Below, in pieces: positions 51,925-61,500 of a DNA stretch of 64,000 nucleotides (position 1 is its first letter; the number at the start of each line of letters is the position of its first letter). The translations under genes were made by a program, and so were the position numbers. The stretch covers positions 18,760-82,759 of the forward strand of contig CAYMUY010000017.1 of assembly GCA_964393825.1 (NCBI GenBank), in the 5' to 3' direction. The notes under the pieces were generated by a model that was given only the letters and a program-made list of their open reading frames with translations, had not been told where the DNA came from and made no database searches. This DNA is from PFJX01 sp964393825. GTDB lineage: Bacteria > Pseudomonadota > Gammaproteobacteria > Burkholderiales > Thiobacillaceae.

Positions 51925-52974
51925 ATGACCGATATCCAATCCTTGCTCGGTGGTGAGGCGTCGTATCTTCTCGATCACCGCTGTACCACGTTTCCGAAGT
52001 CATCACTGCATCTTCCCGGGCCGGATTTTGTCGATAGGGTGGTAGCGGGCAGTGACCGCATGCCTGCCACCCTGCGCAACTTCCAGTTGTTGTTCAACAC
52101 TGGGCGCCTGGCCGGCACGGGGTATCTTTCCCTGCTGCCGGTGGACCAGGGGGTGGAACATTCCGCCGGTGCTTCATTTGCGCCCAATCCGGAGTATTTC
52201 GACCCGGAGAACATCGTGCGTCTGGCGATCGAGGGGGGCTGCAACGCGGTGGCATCGACACTCGGCGTGCTGGGCGCGGTTTCGCGCAAGTACGCGCACC
52301 GGATTCCGTTCCTGGTGAAGCTCAACCATAACGAGATGCTGACCTATCCGACGATGCACGATCAGACCTTGTTCACTGGCGTGCGCAAGGCATTCGATCT
52401 GGGCGCGGTGGCGGTGGGCGCGACGGTGTATTTCGGCTCACCGGAATCGCGACGGCAGATGACCGAAGTCTCCGAGGCGTTTGCCGAGGCTCATCGACTG
52501 GGAATGGTGACTTTTCTATGGGCGTATCTGCGCAATGCCGGTTTCAAGAAGGATGGGGTCGACTACCATGAGGCCGCCGACCTCACCGGCCAGGCCAATC
52601 ATCTGGCGGTCACCATCGAGGCGGATATCGTCAAGCAGAAGCAGGCCACCAACAACGGCGGTTATAACGCCATCAATTTCGGCAAGACCCATCCCAAGGT
52701 CTATTCGGAGTTGACCTCCGATCATCCCATCGACCTGGTGCGCTATCAGGTTGCCAACTGCTACATGGGCCGTGCCGGCATGATCAATTCCGGCGGCGCC
52801 TCTGGCGCGAACGACCTGGCCCAGGCGGTTCGCACGGCGGTCATCAACAAGCGGGCCGGTGGCATGGGTCTGATCTCCGGGCGCAAGGCATTTCAGAGGC
52901 CTATGGCGGAGGGCGTGCAATTGCTCAATGCCATTCAGGATGTCTATCTTTCGCCGCAAGTCTCGGTTGCCTGA
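51925..52974 (+). CDS. fbaB: Class I fructose-bisphosphate aldolase (FbaB/DhnA type)
   Basis: A 349-residue Schiff-base aldolase that interconverts fructose-1,6-bisphosphate with two triose phosphates. The DhnA-type features are SLLPVDQGVEHSAGASFAPNP, FLVKLNHNEML and GATVYFGSPESRRQ, with late phosphate-binding GMGLISGRKAFQRP. It is unlike class II FbaA. It starts MTDIQSLLGGEASYLL after ggaggct. Transcribed with or just ahead of a small PilZ gene. Confidence 0.95.
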   Translation: MTDIQSLLGGEASYLLDHRCTTFPKSSLHLPGPDFVDRVVAGSDRMPATLRNFQLLFNTGRLAGTGYLSLLPVDQGVEHSAGASFAPNPEYFDPENIVRLAIEGGCNAVASTLGVLGAVSRKYAHRIPFLVKLNHNEMLTYPTMHDQTLFTGVRKAFDLGAVAVGATVYFGSPESRRQMTEVSEAFAEAHRLGMVTFLWAYLRNAGFKKDGVDYHEAADLTGQANHLAVTIEADIVKQKQATNNGGYNAINFGKTHPKVYSELTSDHPIDLVRYQVANCYMGRAGMINSGGASGANDLAQAVRTAVINKRAGGMGLISGRKAFQRPMAEGVQLLNAIQDVYLSPQVSVA

Positions 52975-53002
52975 TGGGGCGGTCGCGCACAGGAGAACGG
53001 GT

Positions 53003-53347
53003 ATGAAGCCATTCAGTGCTCAGGAACGACGCATGAGCCCTCGCACGCCTACCTCATTGGACTTGAGGATCTATGCCTATGGCGCCCTGGTTGCCACCGG
53101 GAAAACCGTGGACATGAGCAACCACGGCCTGCTGCTGCATGTTCATGAGGCTATCGACAATGATGAACTCGACCCAGGCAAGCACCTCGATATTCTGCTC
53201 GATATCCTGGGCGGGAATCCGGCGGATTGCTGGCTTCCGATCAAGGTCGTGAGGAAATGGCGCGATGGCATCGCCGCGCACATCATCTGCTGCGACTCGG
53301 GATGCACCCAACCCATGGCCGCGGGAGGGGATGGGCTTAATCGATGA
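53003..53347 (+). CDS. PilZ-domain protein (probable c-di-GMP binder)
   Basis: A 114-residue single PilZ domain. The N-terminal ERRMSPRTPTS supplies the R-x3-R half of the c-di-GMP site, and VDMSNHGLLLHV supplies the D/N-x-S-x2-G half. Starts MKPFSAQERR with aggagaacgg upstream. It lies 28 bases after fbaB. Its 3' end overlaps by 11 bases with the convergent response-regulator gene. Target pathway unknown. Confidence 0.82.
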   Translation: MKPFSAQERRMSPRTPTSLDLRIYAYGALVATGKTVDMSNHGLLLHVHEAIDNDELDPGKHLDILLDILGGNPADCWLPIKVVRKWRDGIAAHIICCDSGCTQPMAAGGDGLNR

Positions 53348-53954
53348 GTTGGTGCGCAAGGGCGTAGCGCACCAGGGCGGCGTTGCTGGCAACTTCCAGT
53401 TTGTCCATCAGGCGGCGCTTGTGGGTGCTGATCGTGTTCGCGCTGAGTTCCAGTTCCCGGGCGACGTCGTTGACCGACTGGCCGGAGGCGAGCATGCATA
53501 GTATTTGCAATTCACGGTTGGTGAGCCGCGTGTGTGGCGGGGGTGGAGCAGCCGGTGTTTCGTCGTCGTTCGCGGCGTTCATCGACTTGCCTGCCGTGGC
53601 CTGCAGGATCGCTTGCGCCAGTTCTTCCGGCTCGCAGTCCTTGTTCAGATAGTTCGCCGCACCCAGCCTGAGGGCACGCAGCGCGAATTGTTCTTCCTTG
53701 TGCATGGACAGCACCAGTACGGGCAGATGAGGATGTTCATTGCGAACGCGTTCGATTAATTCAAGGCCGCTCATGCCTGGCATGGAACTGTCCACCAGCA
53801 ATACATCCGGCTGGCAGGTCGGGATCATGCGCAATGCATCGAGTCCGCTGGAAGCTTCGCCCACCACGGCCATATCAGGGTAGACGTCGAGGATCTTCCT
53901 CAGCCCTTCCCTGATGACGGGATGATCGTCGGTAATCAGTACACGGAGCGCCAT
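53337..53954 (-). CDS. NarL/FixJ-family response regulator
   Basis: A 205-residue DNA-binding regulator. The receiver domain has the acidic pair ITDDHP, the phospho-acceptor Asp in VLLVDSSMPGMSG and the Lys in LNKDCEPEEL. A Pro-rich linker (ETPAAPPPPHTR) leads to a LuxR-type HTH (LTNRELQILCMLASGQSVNDVARELELSANTISTHKRRLM). No cognate sensor kinase is adjacent, so it is an orphan in this window. Confidence 0.93.
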   Translation of the reverse strand: MALRVLITDDHPVIREGLRKILDVYPDMAVVGEASSGLDALRMIPTCQPDVLLVDSSMPGMSGLELIERVRNEHPHLPVLVLSMHKEEQFALRALRLGAANYLNKDCEPEELAQAILQATAGKSMNAANDDETPAAPPPPHTRLTNRELQILCMLASGQSVNDVARELELSANTISTHKRRLMDKLEVASNAALVRYALAHQLID

Positions 53955-54365
53955 TCAAGCTTTTCCTTGTCGCAACGGGGAATGTTTCAGCTTGGTTCGT
54001 GTGCCGGACTTGTTGCTGACTGCCATGGCGCAGGCACAGACATGTACTTGCGCCAGGCTGGCCGCGTAAAAATCGCCTGGGGCATGACTTGCCACCTGCA
54101 CTGTCGGCACGCCTGGCCGGTTGCTTGAGCGCACGGGCAATTCGGCGAGAATTGGCGAGATCATGGTCGGTGCGTATATCGGTCTAGTCGGTCCGTGTGT
54201 GGTCATCAATCGACTGAACCAGCGTGGATGAATCCGCCAATGTTACAGGGAGTACGGGTATAACGCCTAATGGATAAGCTTGTGATAACGGCGTTCATGG
54301 GCTGTCTGCCCGGGTCGCTGTGGCGAGTGCGGCCTGCCTGGCGATGACGGTTAGCGCGGTTGTCC
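53955..54365. other. Gene-poor region upstream of the response regulator
   Basis: About 410 bases in which no supportable gene is seen on either strand. It should contain the promoter of the response regulator on its left. No tRNA, obvious hairpin or repeat was found. Confidence 0.5.
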
Positions 54366-55490
54366 TTACTTGAACGGGTTGCTGTCGCTCAGTTCATCCA
54401 CATAGTGGTCGATGCCATTCGCTTCGCGGCGCAAGTAATCCTCCACCGCGCTGAAAAATCCGGGATGCGACAGCCAGTGGGCCGACCAGGTCTGGGTCGG
54501 CAGGAAGCCGCGGGCGATTTTGTGTTCGCCCTGGGCGCCTCCCTCGAAAGTGGCGATCCTGTGCTCGATACAGAACTCGATGGCCTGGTAGTAGCAGGTC
54601 TCGAAGTGGAGGCCAGGGTGGTATTCCTGCGTGCCCCAGGAGCGGCCGTAGAGTGCGCGCTCGTCGAACAGGTTCAGGGCGCCCGCGATGGGCTGGCCAT
54701 CGCGCTGGGCAACGATGAGCAGCAGGTTCTCCGGCATGGCGGCGCCGATCTGCTGGAAGAATGCCAGGTTCAGGGCTTGCGGGGAGTTGAACTGCTCATG
54801 CGTGCGCGCATAGCAGCGCTGGAAGAACGCCCAGTGCGCATGGGTAATGGCTTCTCCGCGCAAGTGCTGAAAGGTGATTCCCGCCTCGCGCACACGTCGG
54901 CGTTCCTGCTGGATCTTCTTGCGTTTGTCATGGCGCATGGCGGCCAGGTAAGCGGCGAAATCGGCGTAGCCGGGATTGCGCCAGTGGAACTGCACGCCCT
55001 TGCGCAGGAGCAGGCCATGGTCACGCATTTCCAGCGCCTCCTGTTCTGTCGGGAACAGGCAGTGCAGGCCGGAAGCGCCAGTGTCCTCCGCCAGTTTCAG
55101 GGCGGCGGTGATCAGCTTGCCGCGCAGTTCCGGCGTCGCCGCCAACACCCGGGCGCCCGCTACCGGTGTGAAGGGCACGGCGCTCACCAGTTTCGGGTAG
55201 TAGCGCAGGCCGCTGTGCTGATAAGCCTCGGCCCAGGCCCAGTCGAACACGAACTCGCCCCAGGAGTGGCTCTTGCCATAGAGGGGCAGGGCACCGACCA
55301 GCGCATCGTCCTGCCATAGGGTCAGAAATTGCGTCCGCCAGCCGGTTTCCGGGGTGGCGCAGCCGCTGGTCTGCAAGGCGTTCAGAAAGGGATGGCGCAG
55401 GAAAGGATTGCCGTAACCGCTGGCCGCCACCAGGGCGTCCCATTGCGTCGCCGGAATATCGGCGATGGACTCGATCAGGCGAATGTTCAA
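54366..55490 (-). CDS. FemAB-like GNAT-superfamily protein (peptidogalycan family)
   Basis: A 374-residue protein starting MNIRLIESIADIPATQWDAL. The features YGNPFLRHPFLNALQTSG, LPLYGKSHSWGEFVFDWAWAEAY, MRHDKRKKIQQERRRV and ARGFLPTQTWSAHWL match the DUF482/FemAB-like N-acyltransferase group. The substrate is unknown; the older name links it to cell-wall biosynthesis. Its start overlaps the stop of the DUF938 gene, so they share a transcript. Confidence 0.88.
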   Translation of the reverse strand: MNIRLIESIADIPATQWDALVAASGYGNPFLRHPFLNALQTSGCATPETGWRTQFLTLWQDDALVGALPLYGKSHSWGEFVFDWAWAEAYQHSGLRYYPKLVSAVPFTPVAGARVLAATPELRGKLITAALKLAEDTGASGLHCLFPTEQEALEMRDHGLLLRKGVQFHWRNPGYADFAAYLAAMRHDKRKKIQQERRRVREAGITFQHLRGEAITHAHWAFFQRCYARTHEQFNSPQALNLAFFQQIGAAMPENLLLIVAQRDGQPIAGALNLFDERALYGRSWGTQEYHPGLHFETCYYQAIEFCIEHRIATFEGGAQGEHKIARGFLPTQTWSAHWLSHPGFFSAVEDYLRREANGIDHYVDELSDSNPFK

Positions 55491-56086
55491 GAGAAGCCGT
55501 GCCGGCGCCAGATCAGGGTGCGGTTGTTGCTGGGCATGGCGATGTCCTGTTCCAGTCGCAGCCCTTGCGCCGTGGCGAGTTGGTCGATCGCCTCGAAATC
55601 GCGCACGCCGCTGTTCGGATCGCGCAATTTCAGCCAGGCATCGAACCGCTCGTTGCTCTCGGAGGTAAAGCGTCCGCCATAGTTGAACGGGCCATACATG
55701 CAGACGATTCCACCGGTCTCCAGCACCCGGCCGATGCCCGCGAACATCCGCTGCACCGCCGGCCAGGCGATGATGTGTACGGTGTTGGCGTTGAAGATGG
55801 CGTCAACCGTTGTCAGCGGCCATGCGGCCGCGTTGACGTCGATGGTGAGCGGCGGCAATACATTGTCGAGTCCGGCCTCGTCCAGCCAGGCATGGATTCC
55901 CGCGTGATGCTCGGGCAGTTCGCTGGTCTGCCAGACCAGATGCGGCATGGCGCTTGCGAAATAGACCGCGTGCTGGCCCGTGCCGCTGGCGATTTCCAGC
56001 ACCCTCTTGCGGTTGGAGAACGCTTCACGCAGGACGGCCAGGATCGGCGCGCGATTTTGTTCGCAGGATTCGGCATAGGGTTTCAT
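55487..56086 (-). CDS. DUF938 SAM-dependent methyltransferase-like protein
   Basis: A 199-residue protein with a SAM motif VLEIASGTGQHAVYFA and the DUF938 features YAESCEQNRAPIL at the start and YGPFNYGGRFTSESNERFDAWL. Substrate unknown. It overlaps the FemAB-like gene by four bases and lies five bases downstream of the DUF924 gene, forming a small operon of conserved uncharacterised enzymes. Confidence 0.9.
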   Translation of the reverse strand: MKPYAESCEQNRAPILAVLREAFSNRKRVLEIASGTGQHAVYFASAMPHLVWQTSELPEHHAGIHAWLDEAGLDNVLPPLTIDVNAAAWPLTTVDAIFNANTVHIIAWPAVQRMFAGIGRVLETGGIVCMYGPFNYGGRFTSESNERFDAWLKLRDPNSGVRDFEAIDQLATAQGLRLEQDIAMPSNNRTLIWRRHGFS

Positions 56087-56091
56087 GGTCT

Positions 56092-56640
56092 TCAGCCGGT
56101 AAACGCTTCGGGGGATGCAAGGTAATCCCGCTCCGCCTGGCTGCTTTCCCTGCCCAGGATGGCATTGCGGTGGGGGAAGCGGCCGAAGCGGCGGATGATG
56201 TTGCGGTGATGCTCAGGATAACGGGTGTCCATACCGGCGGCACGGAACAACTCGACCGAACGATCCTGGTCCTCCAGGCACTCGCTGTGCATCAACGGCA
56301 GGTAAAGGAACAGACAGCCATCTGCGTCGAGTGGGCGGTCAAGGCCCTGCGCGACGGCCTGCTTGCTGACCGCCACGGCGCGGCTTTCCGTCGCGAACGA
56401 GGTGGCCTCGCCACGGTACATGTTCAAGGGCAACTGGTCGAACACGATGGCGAGCGCCAGCGCGCCCTCAGGCGTGCCTGGCCAGTCATCCAGTTCGCCC
56501 GCGGCCGCGCGCCGCCAGAGACTCTCGTAACGTTGCCGGATCTCACCGTCCAGCGCCGGTGTCGAGGTGAACCAGCAGGGGCGCATGCGCGGGGAGAACC
56601 AGAAGTCCAGAAGGTCGCGAATTTCCGGGTTCAGGCGCAT
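56092..56640 (-). CDS. DUF924-family protein
   Basis: A 182-residue protein typical of DUF924 in length and pattern: LDFWFSPRMRPCWF, ALALAIVFDQLPLNMYRG, FLYLPLMHSECLEDQDRSVELF and PEHHRNIIRRFGRFPHRN. All-helical; function unknown. Start MRLNPEIRDLLDFW was chosen by family start; the long extension to 57018 overlaps the CDGSH gene and is a shadow. Confidence 0.9.
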   Translation of the reverse strand: MRLNPEIRDLLDFWFSPRMRPCWFTSTPALDGEIRQRYESLWRRAAAGELDDWPGTPEGALALAIVFDQLPLNMYRGEATSFATESRAVAVSKQAVAQGLDRPLDADGCLFLYLPLMHSECLEDQDRSVELFRAAGMDTRYPEHHRNIIRRFGRFPHRNAILGRESSQAERDYLASPEAFTG

Positions 56641-56645
56641 GCCGG

Positions 56646-56885
56646 TCAGTCGAGCAATTCGTGGGCGCCATCGCAAAACGGCGGGTTGGCGGTGTGCTTG
56701 CAGGCGCACAACCAGACGGGGCCGGCGGTTGTCACCTTGAAGGGCATCGGGCTGAATTCCGTACCCTGATGCGAGCCGTCGCAAAACGGTTGGTTCCTGG
56801 AGCGGCCGCAACTGCACCACCAGTACTCGCCTGGCTCCAGATGGGCTTCGATGGGCTCTTTCCCGGCCACGATAGGGTCGCTCAT
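56646..56885 (-). CDS. CDGSH-type iron-sulfur protein
   Basis: A 79-residue protein with two CDGSH-like cluster sites: WCSCGRSRNQPFCDGSH and CACKHTANPPFCDGAH. Each C-x-C-...-C-D-G-x-H binds a redox-active [2Fe-2S] through three Cys and one His. Family members relate to mitoNEET. Likely the first gene of the leftward DUF924-DUF938-FemAB group, five bases upstream of DUF924. Confidence 0.93.
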   Translation of the reverse strand: MSDPIVAGKEPIEAHLEPGEYWWCSCGRSRNQPFCDGSHQGTEFSPMPFKVTTAGPVWLCACKHTANPPFCDGAHELLD

Positions 56886-57068
56886 GATGTCTCCTGTGAT
56901 GTGTGCAAGTGTTTGATGTCACTGCCATGCGCAGGTTAACCGGCAACGGCGTTCGCGTCAGCCATGGCGGCAGTGGGGGAAAGCCCGCGCGCTGTGGCGA
57001 CTCTTTCGCAGCGCACAAAATGCGGGCATCCTTCCGGTCTTTCCCCGTCCATCATCAGGGTGTCCGTC

Positions 57069-58256
57069 ATGTTGATCGAAATCAAAACGCCTGAATTGTC
57101 CGAGTCCGTGCAGAGCGGATCGCTTCTCGTCTGGCGCAAACAGGTGGGTGATGCGGTCAAGCGCGACGAGACCCTGCTCGAACTGGAAACCGACAAGGTC
57201 ATCCTGGAAGTACCTGCTCCCGCGGACGGGGTGCTCACGGAAATCCGCGTGCCGGTTGGCGGCGAAGTGAAGGCGGGCGAGATCCTGGCCTTGATCGATA
57301 CCGGGGCTCGCGCGGCTTCCCCCGCCCCGCAAGCCCAACCCGCCGTCGCCGAGTCGTCTGTCGCACCCCCCCCTGTCGCGCCCGCGGCTCTGCCGGAAAG
57401 GGCGGTCCCCGCGGTATTGCCGCCTTCGGCGCGGCGAGTCTATGCCCGCCTGGATGCCGAGGAACCCGAGGCAGCCTCCAGCGAGCCGCCACCACCGGCC
57501 GCCGCCCCCAGGACGTCTGATTGCCCACCGTGTCCGCCCTGCACGGATACTTCCAAGCGCGAGGATCGCCGGGTGCAGATGAGCCGTCTGCGCCAGCGCA
57601 TCGCGGAGCGTCTCAAGGAAGCGCAGAACAATGCCGCGATGTTGACCACGTTCAACGAGGTCAACATGCAACCCGTGATGGACCTGCGCGCGAAGTACCA
57701 GGAACGCTTTCAGAAGGAGCATGGCGTCAAGCTGGGCTACATGTCCTTTTTTACCAAGGCGGTGTGCCAGGCGCTCAAGGCCTATCCGGTGGTGAACGCC
57801 AGCGTCGATGGGCGCGACATCATTTATCACGACTACTTCGACATTGGTATCGCGGTCAGTTCGGAACGCGGACTGGTCGTGCCCATCCTGCGCAACGCCG
57901 AGCGCATGACCTTTTCCACCGTGGAAAAGCAGATCGCCGACTTCGGTCGTCGTGCCAGCAACCTGGAGTTGACCCTGGAAGACATGGAAGGCGGCACGTT
58001 CACCATTTCCAACGGGGGCGTGTTCGGCTCGCTGCTCTCCACGCCCATCCTCAATCCGCCGCAATCCGGGGTTCTTGGCCTGCACAAGATTCAGGAACGC
58101 CCCGTCGCCGAGCATGGCCAGGTCGTGATTCGCCCGATGATGTATGTGGCGCTCTCCTACGATCACCGGATCGTCGACGGCCGTGAAGCGGTGAGCTTCC
58201 TGCGGACGGTCAAGGACGCCCTGGAAGATCCCGCGCGCCTGCTGCTGGAGTTATAG
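57069..58256 (+). CDS. sucB: Dihydrolipoyllysine succinyltransferase (SucB-like E2), atypical linker
   Basis: A 395-residue 2-oxoacid dehydrogenase E2. The lipoyl domain is intact (LLELETDKVILEVPAP, Lys lipoylated). The catalytic domain is complete (RQRIAERLKEAQNNAAMLTTFNEVNM ... YDHRIVDGREAV with the H-x3-DG active site), most like SucB. The region where an E3-binding domain should sit (about 115-170) keeps only PSARRVYARLDAEEPEA and then turns into a Pro/Ser/Cys segment with CPPCPPC, lacking the usual G-x-G-x2-G-R part. No sucA or lpd is adjacent. It may be a second, modified E2. Confidence 0.88.
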   Translation: MLIEIKTPELSESVQSGSLLVWRKQVGDAVKRDETLLELETDKVILEVPAPADGVLTEIRVPVGGEVKAGEILALIDTGARAASPAPQAQPAVAESSVAPPPVAPAALPERAVPAVLPPSARRVYARLDAEEPEAASSEPPPPAAAPRTSDCPPCPPCTDTSKREDRRVQMSRLRQRIAERLKEAQNNAAMLTTFNEVNMQPVMDLRAKYQERFQKEHGVKLGYMSFFTKAVCQALKAYPVVNASVDGRDIIYHDYFDIGIAVSSERGLVVPILRNAERMTFSTVEKQIADFGRRASNLELTLEDMEGGTFTISNGGVFGSLLSTPILNPPQSGVLGLHKIQERPVAEHGQVVIRPMMYVALSYDHRIVDGREAVSFLRTVKDALEDPARLLLEL

Positions 58257-58521
58257 GCCTCGCCTTCCCGGGCGGGGCGCAAGCTGTCTGCGGCTGCTCG
58301 CGGTCATCTGGCGCGTACGGGCAGTCCGTTTCATGTCTTTCATTTCAGCGGGTTGACAAGGCGTGCGGGGTACGCGCGCCCGCGTTTCCCCATATCCTCC
58401 CGCCATCGCGGCCGGCAGGAGTATGTTAACTTCCGAATCATTAAGAATGACTTAAGAACTGACCAATCTGGTCGATATCCTTGGTCACAAATGGATTTCA
58501 GCAACTCATGGAGGAGATGCT

Positions 58522-61500
58522 GTGGCAACCCGCAAGAACAACATCAAGAAGAAGAACCTGTCCCGTTTGATCAGGGATGCTTTCAGGGTCGAAGCCCTCG
58601 AGCCACGCGTTCTCCTGTCCGCCGACCCCGTTTTGGGAGCAGCGCAGGTCTTCATGCCGGACGACCATGATGACGAGGCGGCCCATCTCGGGAGCTACGA
58701 CTTTCTCGGCGAAGACGATTACGACCAGCCGGCGCAGTCGCTGAGCGGCCAATATTCCCTCTTTGAACAGCGCGAGCAGCCCGTCAATCAGGGGTTTTCG
58801 GTGGATGGCGTCGCCTGGGACCTCGCCCAGATCGCGCAACGCCAGAATTTCATGGATGGCACCCTGGAGATCGGTGCCGGAATCACGCTCAAGGGCAGCG
58901 GCAACATCGAGGTTGCCTTGCACAACGCCGGCACGGTCAGCCCCGGCTATTCCCCGGGCATCCAGAATGTCGCCAGTTATAGCCAGGACGCCTCGGCCAC
59001 GCTGGAGATGGAAGTCGGCGGTCTCGTCGCCGGCACGGGGTACGATCAGCTCAACGTCGCCGGTCTCGCGACGCTCGACGGCACCCTGTCGGTCAAGCTG
59101 ATCGACGGTTATGTACCGCTAGAGGGCGATACCTTCGACATCATCAATTTCGGTTCCGTCAGCGGCCGCTTCGATACCGGTACCGGTTTCCTGGCCACCG
59201 ACAGCAACGTCTATTTCGAGTTGGTCGAGCGCGCTGATGGCATCAGCCTGGTCGCGCATCGGTTGAACCCCGCGACGGGCTATGTGCTCGACCGGATCGT
59301 CGGCGAGTCCGCCGATGCGCTGGGTCGCTGGTTCAACTATGACTATTTCCAGGACATCACCCCCATCACCTTCACCGGCTCGCTGGCGCTGGAGGGCGGG
59401 TTCTACCTCGACGGCGAGATCACCCTCGGCTATGACGCAGCCGAAACCCTCACCAGTCCGATCGATGGCCAGCCACTGACCGTCGATTACTGGCAACTGG
59501 CCATCAGCGGCGCCTCGGGCTTTCTCGGCATCGACGGCCCGGCCGGTAATCCCGGCGCCATGGGTGTCAGCTTCAGCGACGCCTCCTTCGGCCTGATCTT
59601 TGTCCAGCCGACCGCGCAGACGGCCGACTACGGCTGGGCCCTCGGCGAGGGTACGCTGGGCAGCATCGGCGCGCTCGGCCTGGCCGATCTGACCCTGTCA
59701 GGCAGTAATCTCGCCTTCTCGTTCAGCCAGGGCTTCGGCACCTTGCCCGACTCCAGTGACAACACCTATGTCCTGGATTATTCCACCAGCGCCTACAGCG
59801 TCGGCGGCTTCAGCCTGAATGACGACGGCAGCCGCGGCGAATACCTGCTCTTCTCCGGCAATGTCAGCATGGGAGTCGGCGCCTTCGACCTCGGCGGCAC
59901 GATCGGTATCTCGATGGTCGGCAACAGCCTGTTGCTGGCGGGGCAGGGTGTCAGTGCCAGTTTTGCCGCCAGCGGCCTCTCGGTGGGGATTGCCAATGGC
60001 GAATTCGGCATGGCCATCACCGCCGCCGGTATCGCCTTCGAAGGCGGTGGCGGCCTCTATCTGAGCGGTGGCGGCTTCGCCGATGTCAACGCCGAAGGCG
60101 CCAGCATTCGCTTCAACCAGACCAACCTCGACTACACCGGCCAGACGCTGCAATTCGCCGGTGACTTCCAGTACACCTTTGCCCGCCTGGGTGCCTCCAC
60201 CAGCCTGCAGGCCGCCAGTGTCGTCGGCCTGTCCGCCAGCCTGGGGGAGAGCCTCGTCCTGGGCGGCGATTTCGCGTTTGAACTCAGTGCGGGCGGCGAT
60301 GCCATGAACATCGTCGCCGCCAACGCCAGTGCGCAGGTGCGCGCCGGTGCCTATAGCGTTGGTGTCCACGACGCCAGCCTTGGCCTGTCGATCGGCGCCC
60401 TGGGCATGGTGCTGGAAGCCGAAGGCGCGCTCAGCGCCGATCTCGGTGATCTCGCCAGCCTCTCCGCCAGCACCGTCGCCGTGCGCTGGAACGAAACCGC
60501 CAGCGACATGAGTGGCATCACCCTGGAGGCCGCCGATCTCTCCTACACCTTCAAGCCGGATTTCGCCGCCAGCTTGCAGGAAATCGCCATCGGTGGCGCC
60601 AGCCTGCAACTGGGTGGCCTGCTCATGGCCAGCGGCAGTCTCGTCGTGCGCCGCGACGCCGGCGTCAACCTCGCCCTTGCCGATGGTTCCAGTGTCACCG
60701 CCGACCGGCTCACTCTCGGTGGTGCCAATCTCAGTGGCCAGGCCGGCCTCAACCTGGATAGCGCGGATTTCTTCGGCTTCGCCCTGAGCGACCTGAACTT
60801 CGCTTTCGCCCTGTATACCGACACCGCCGACGCCAGCCGCCAATGGCAGGCACTCAAGGCCGATGCCGGTGGTGTCTCCTTCTCCGGTATCGACGGCGTG
60901 ATCATGGCCGCGGACAGTCTCGCGGTGGAATACAACTCGGCCAGCCTTGGCGACCCCGTGGCTGATTTTTCCGCTGGCGTCGACATCCTGGTCGCGCCCG
61001 GCACGACCGTCAGCCTCGACATGGATGGCGCCAAGGGCGAGTTGCTGCAAGCGCGGGGCAATCTGGAGGTGGACCTGTTTGGCTTCTTCCAGGCCAGTGG
61101 CGGATTTGCGATCGAGAAGGGCGCGGACAGCGTCACGCTGGCCGATGGCGCGGTGGTCGAAGTTGAACTGCTGACGATCGGCGCCAGCAATGTGGACGCC
61201 TTTGCCGGCATGGGTGGCGGCAGCGCCGACGCTGTCGGCCTGCAACTGCACGGCGTTGAATTCGGCCTGGCGCTGGCCAGCGACAAGCTCACGCCCAGCC
61301 GCAGCTGGACCGCGCTGCAAGCCAGCGCGTCCGACGTCGCGTTCATCGGCATCGACGGCCTCACGCTGGCCGCCGACACGATCGACGTCGCCATCAACCG
61401 TGCGGCCGGCGACGGCAGCGTGGTCGACTGGCTGGCCGCGCCGCTGACGATCGCCACCGGCCCCGCCGACAGCCTGCTCCTGAACCTTGACGGCACCCGC

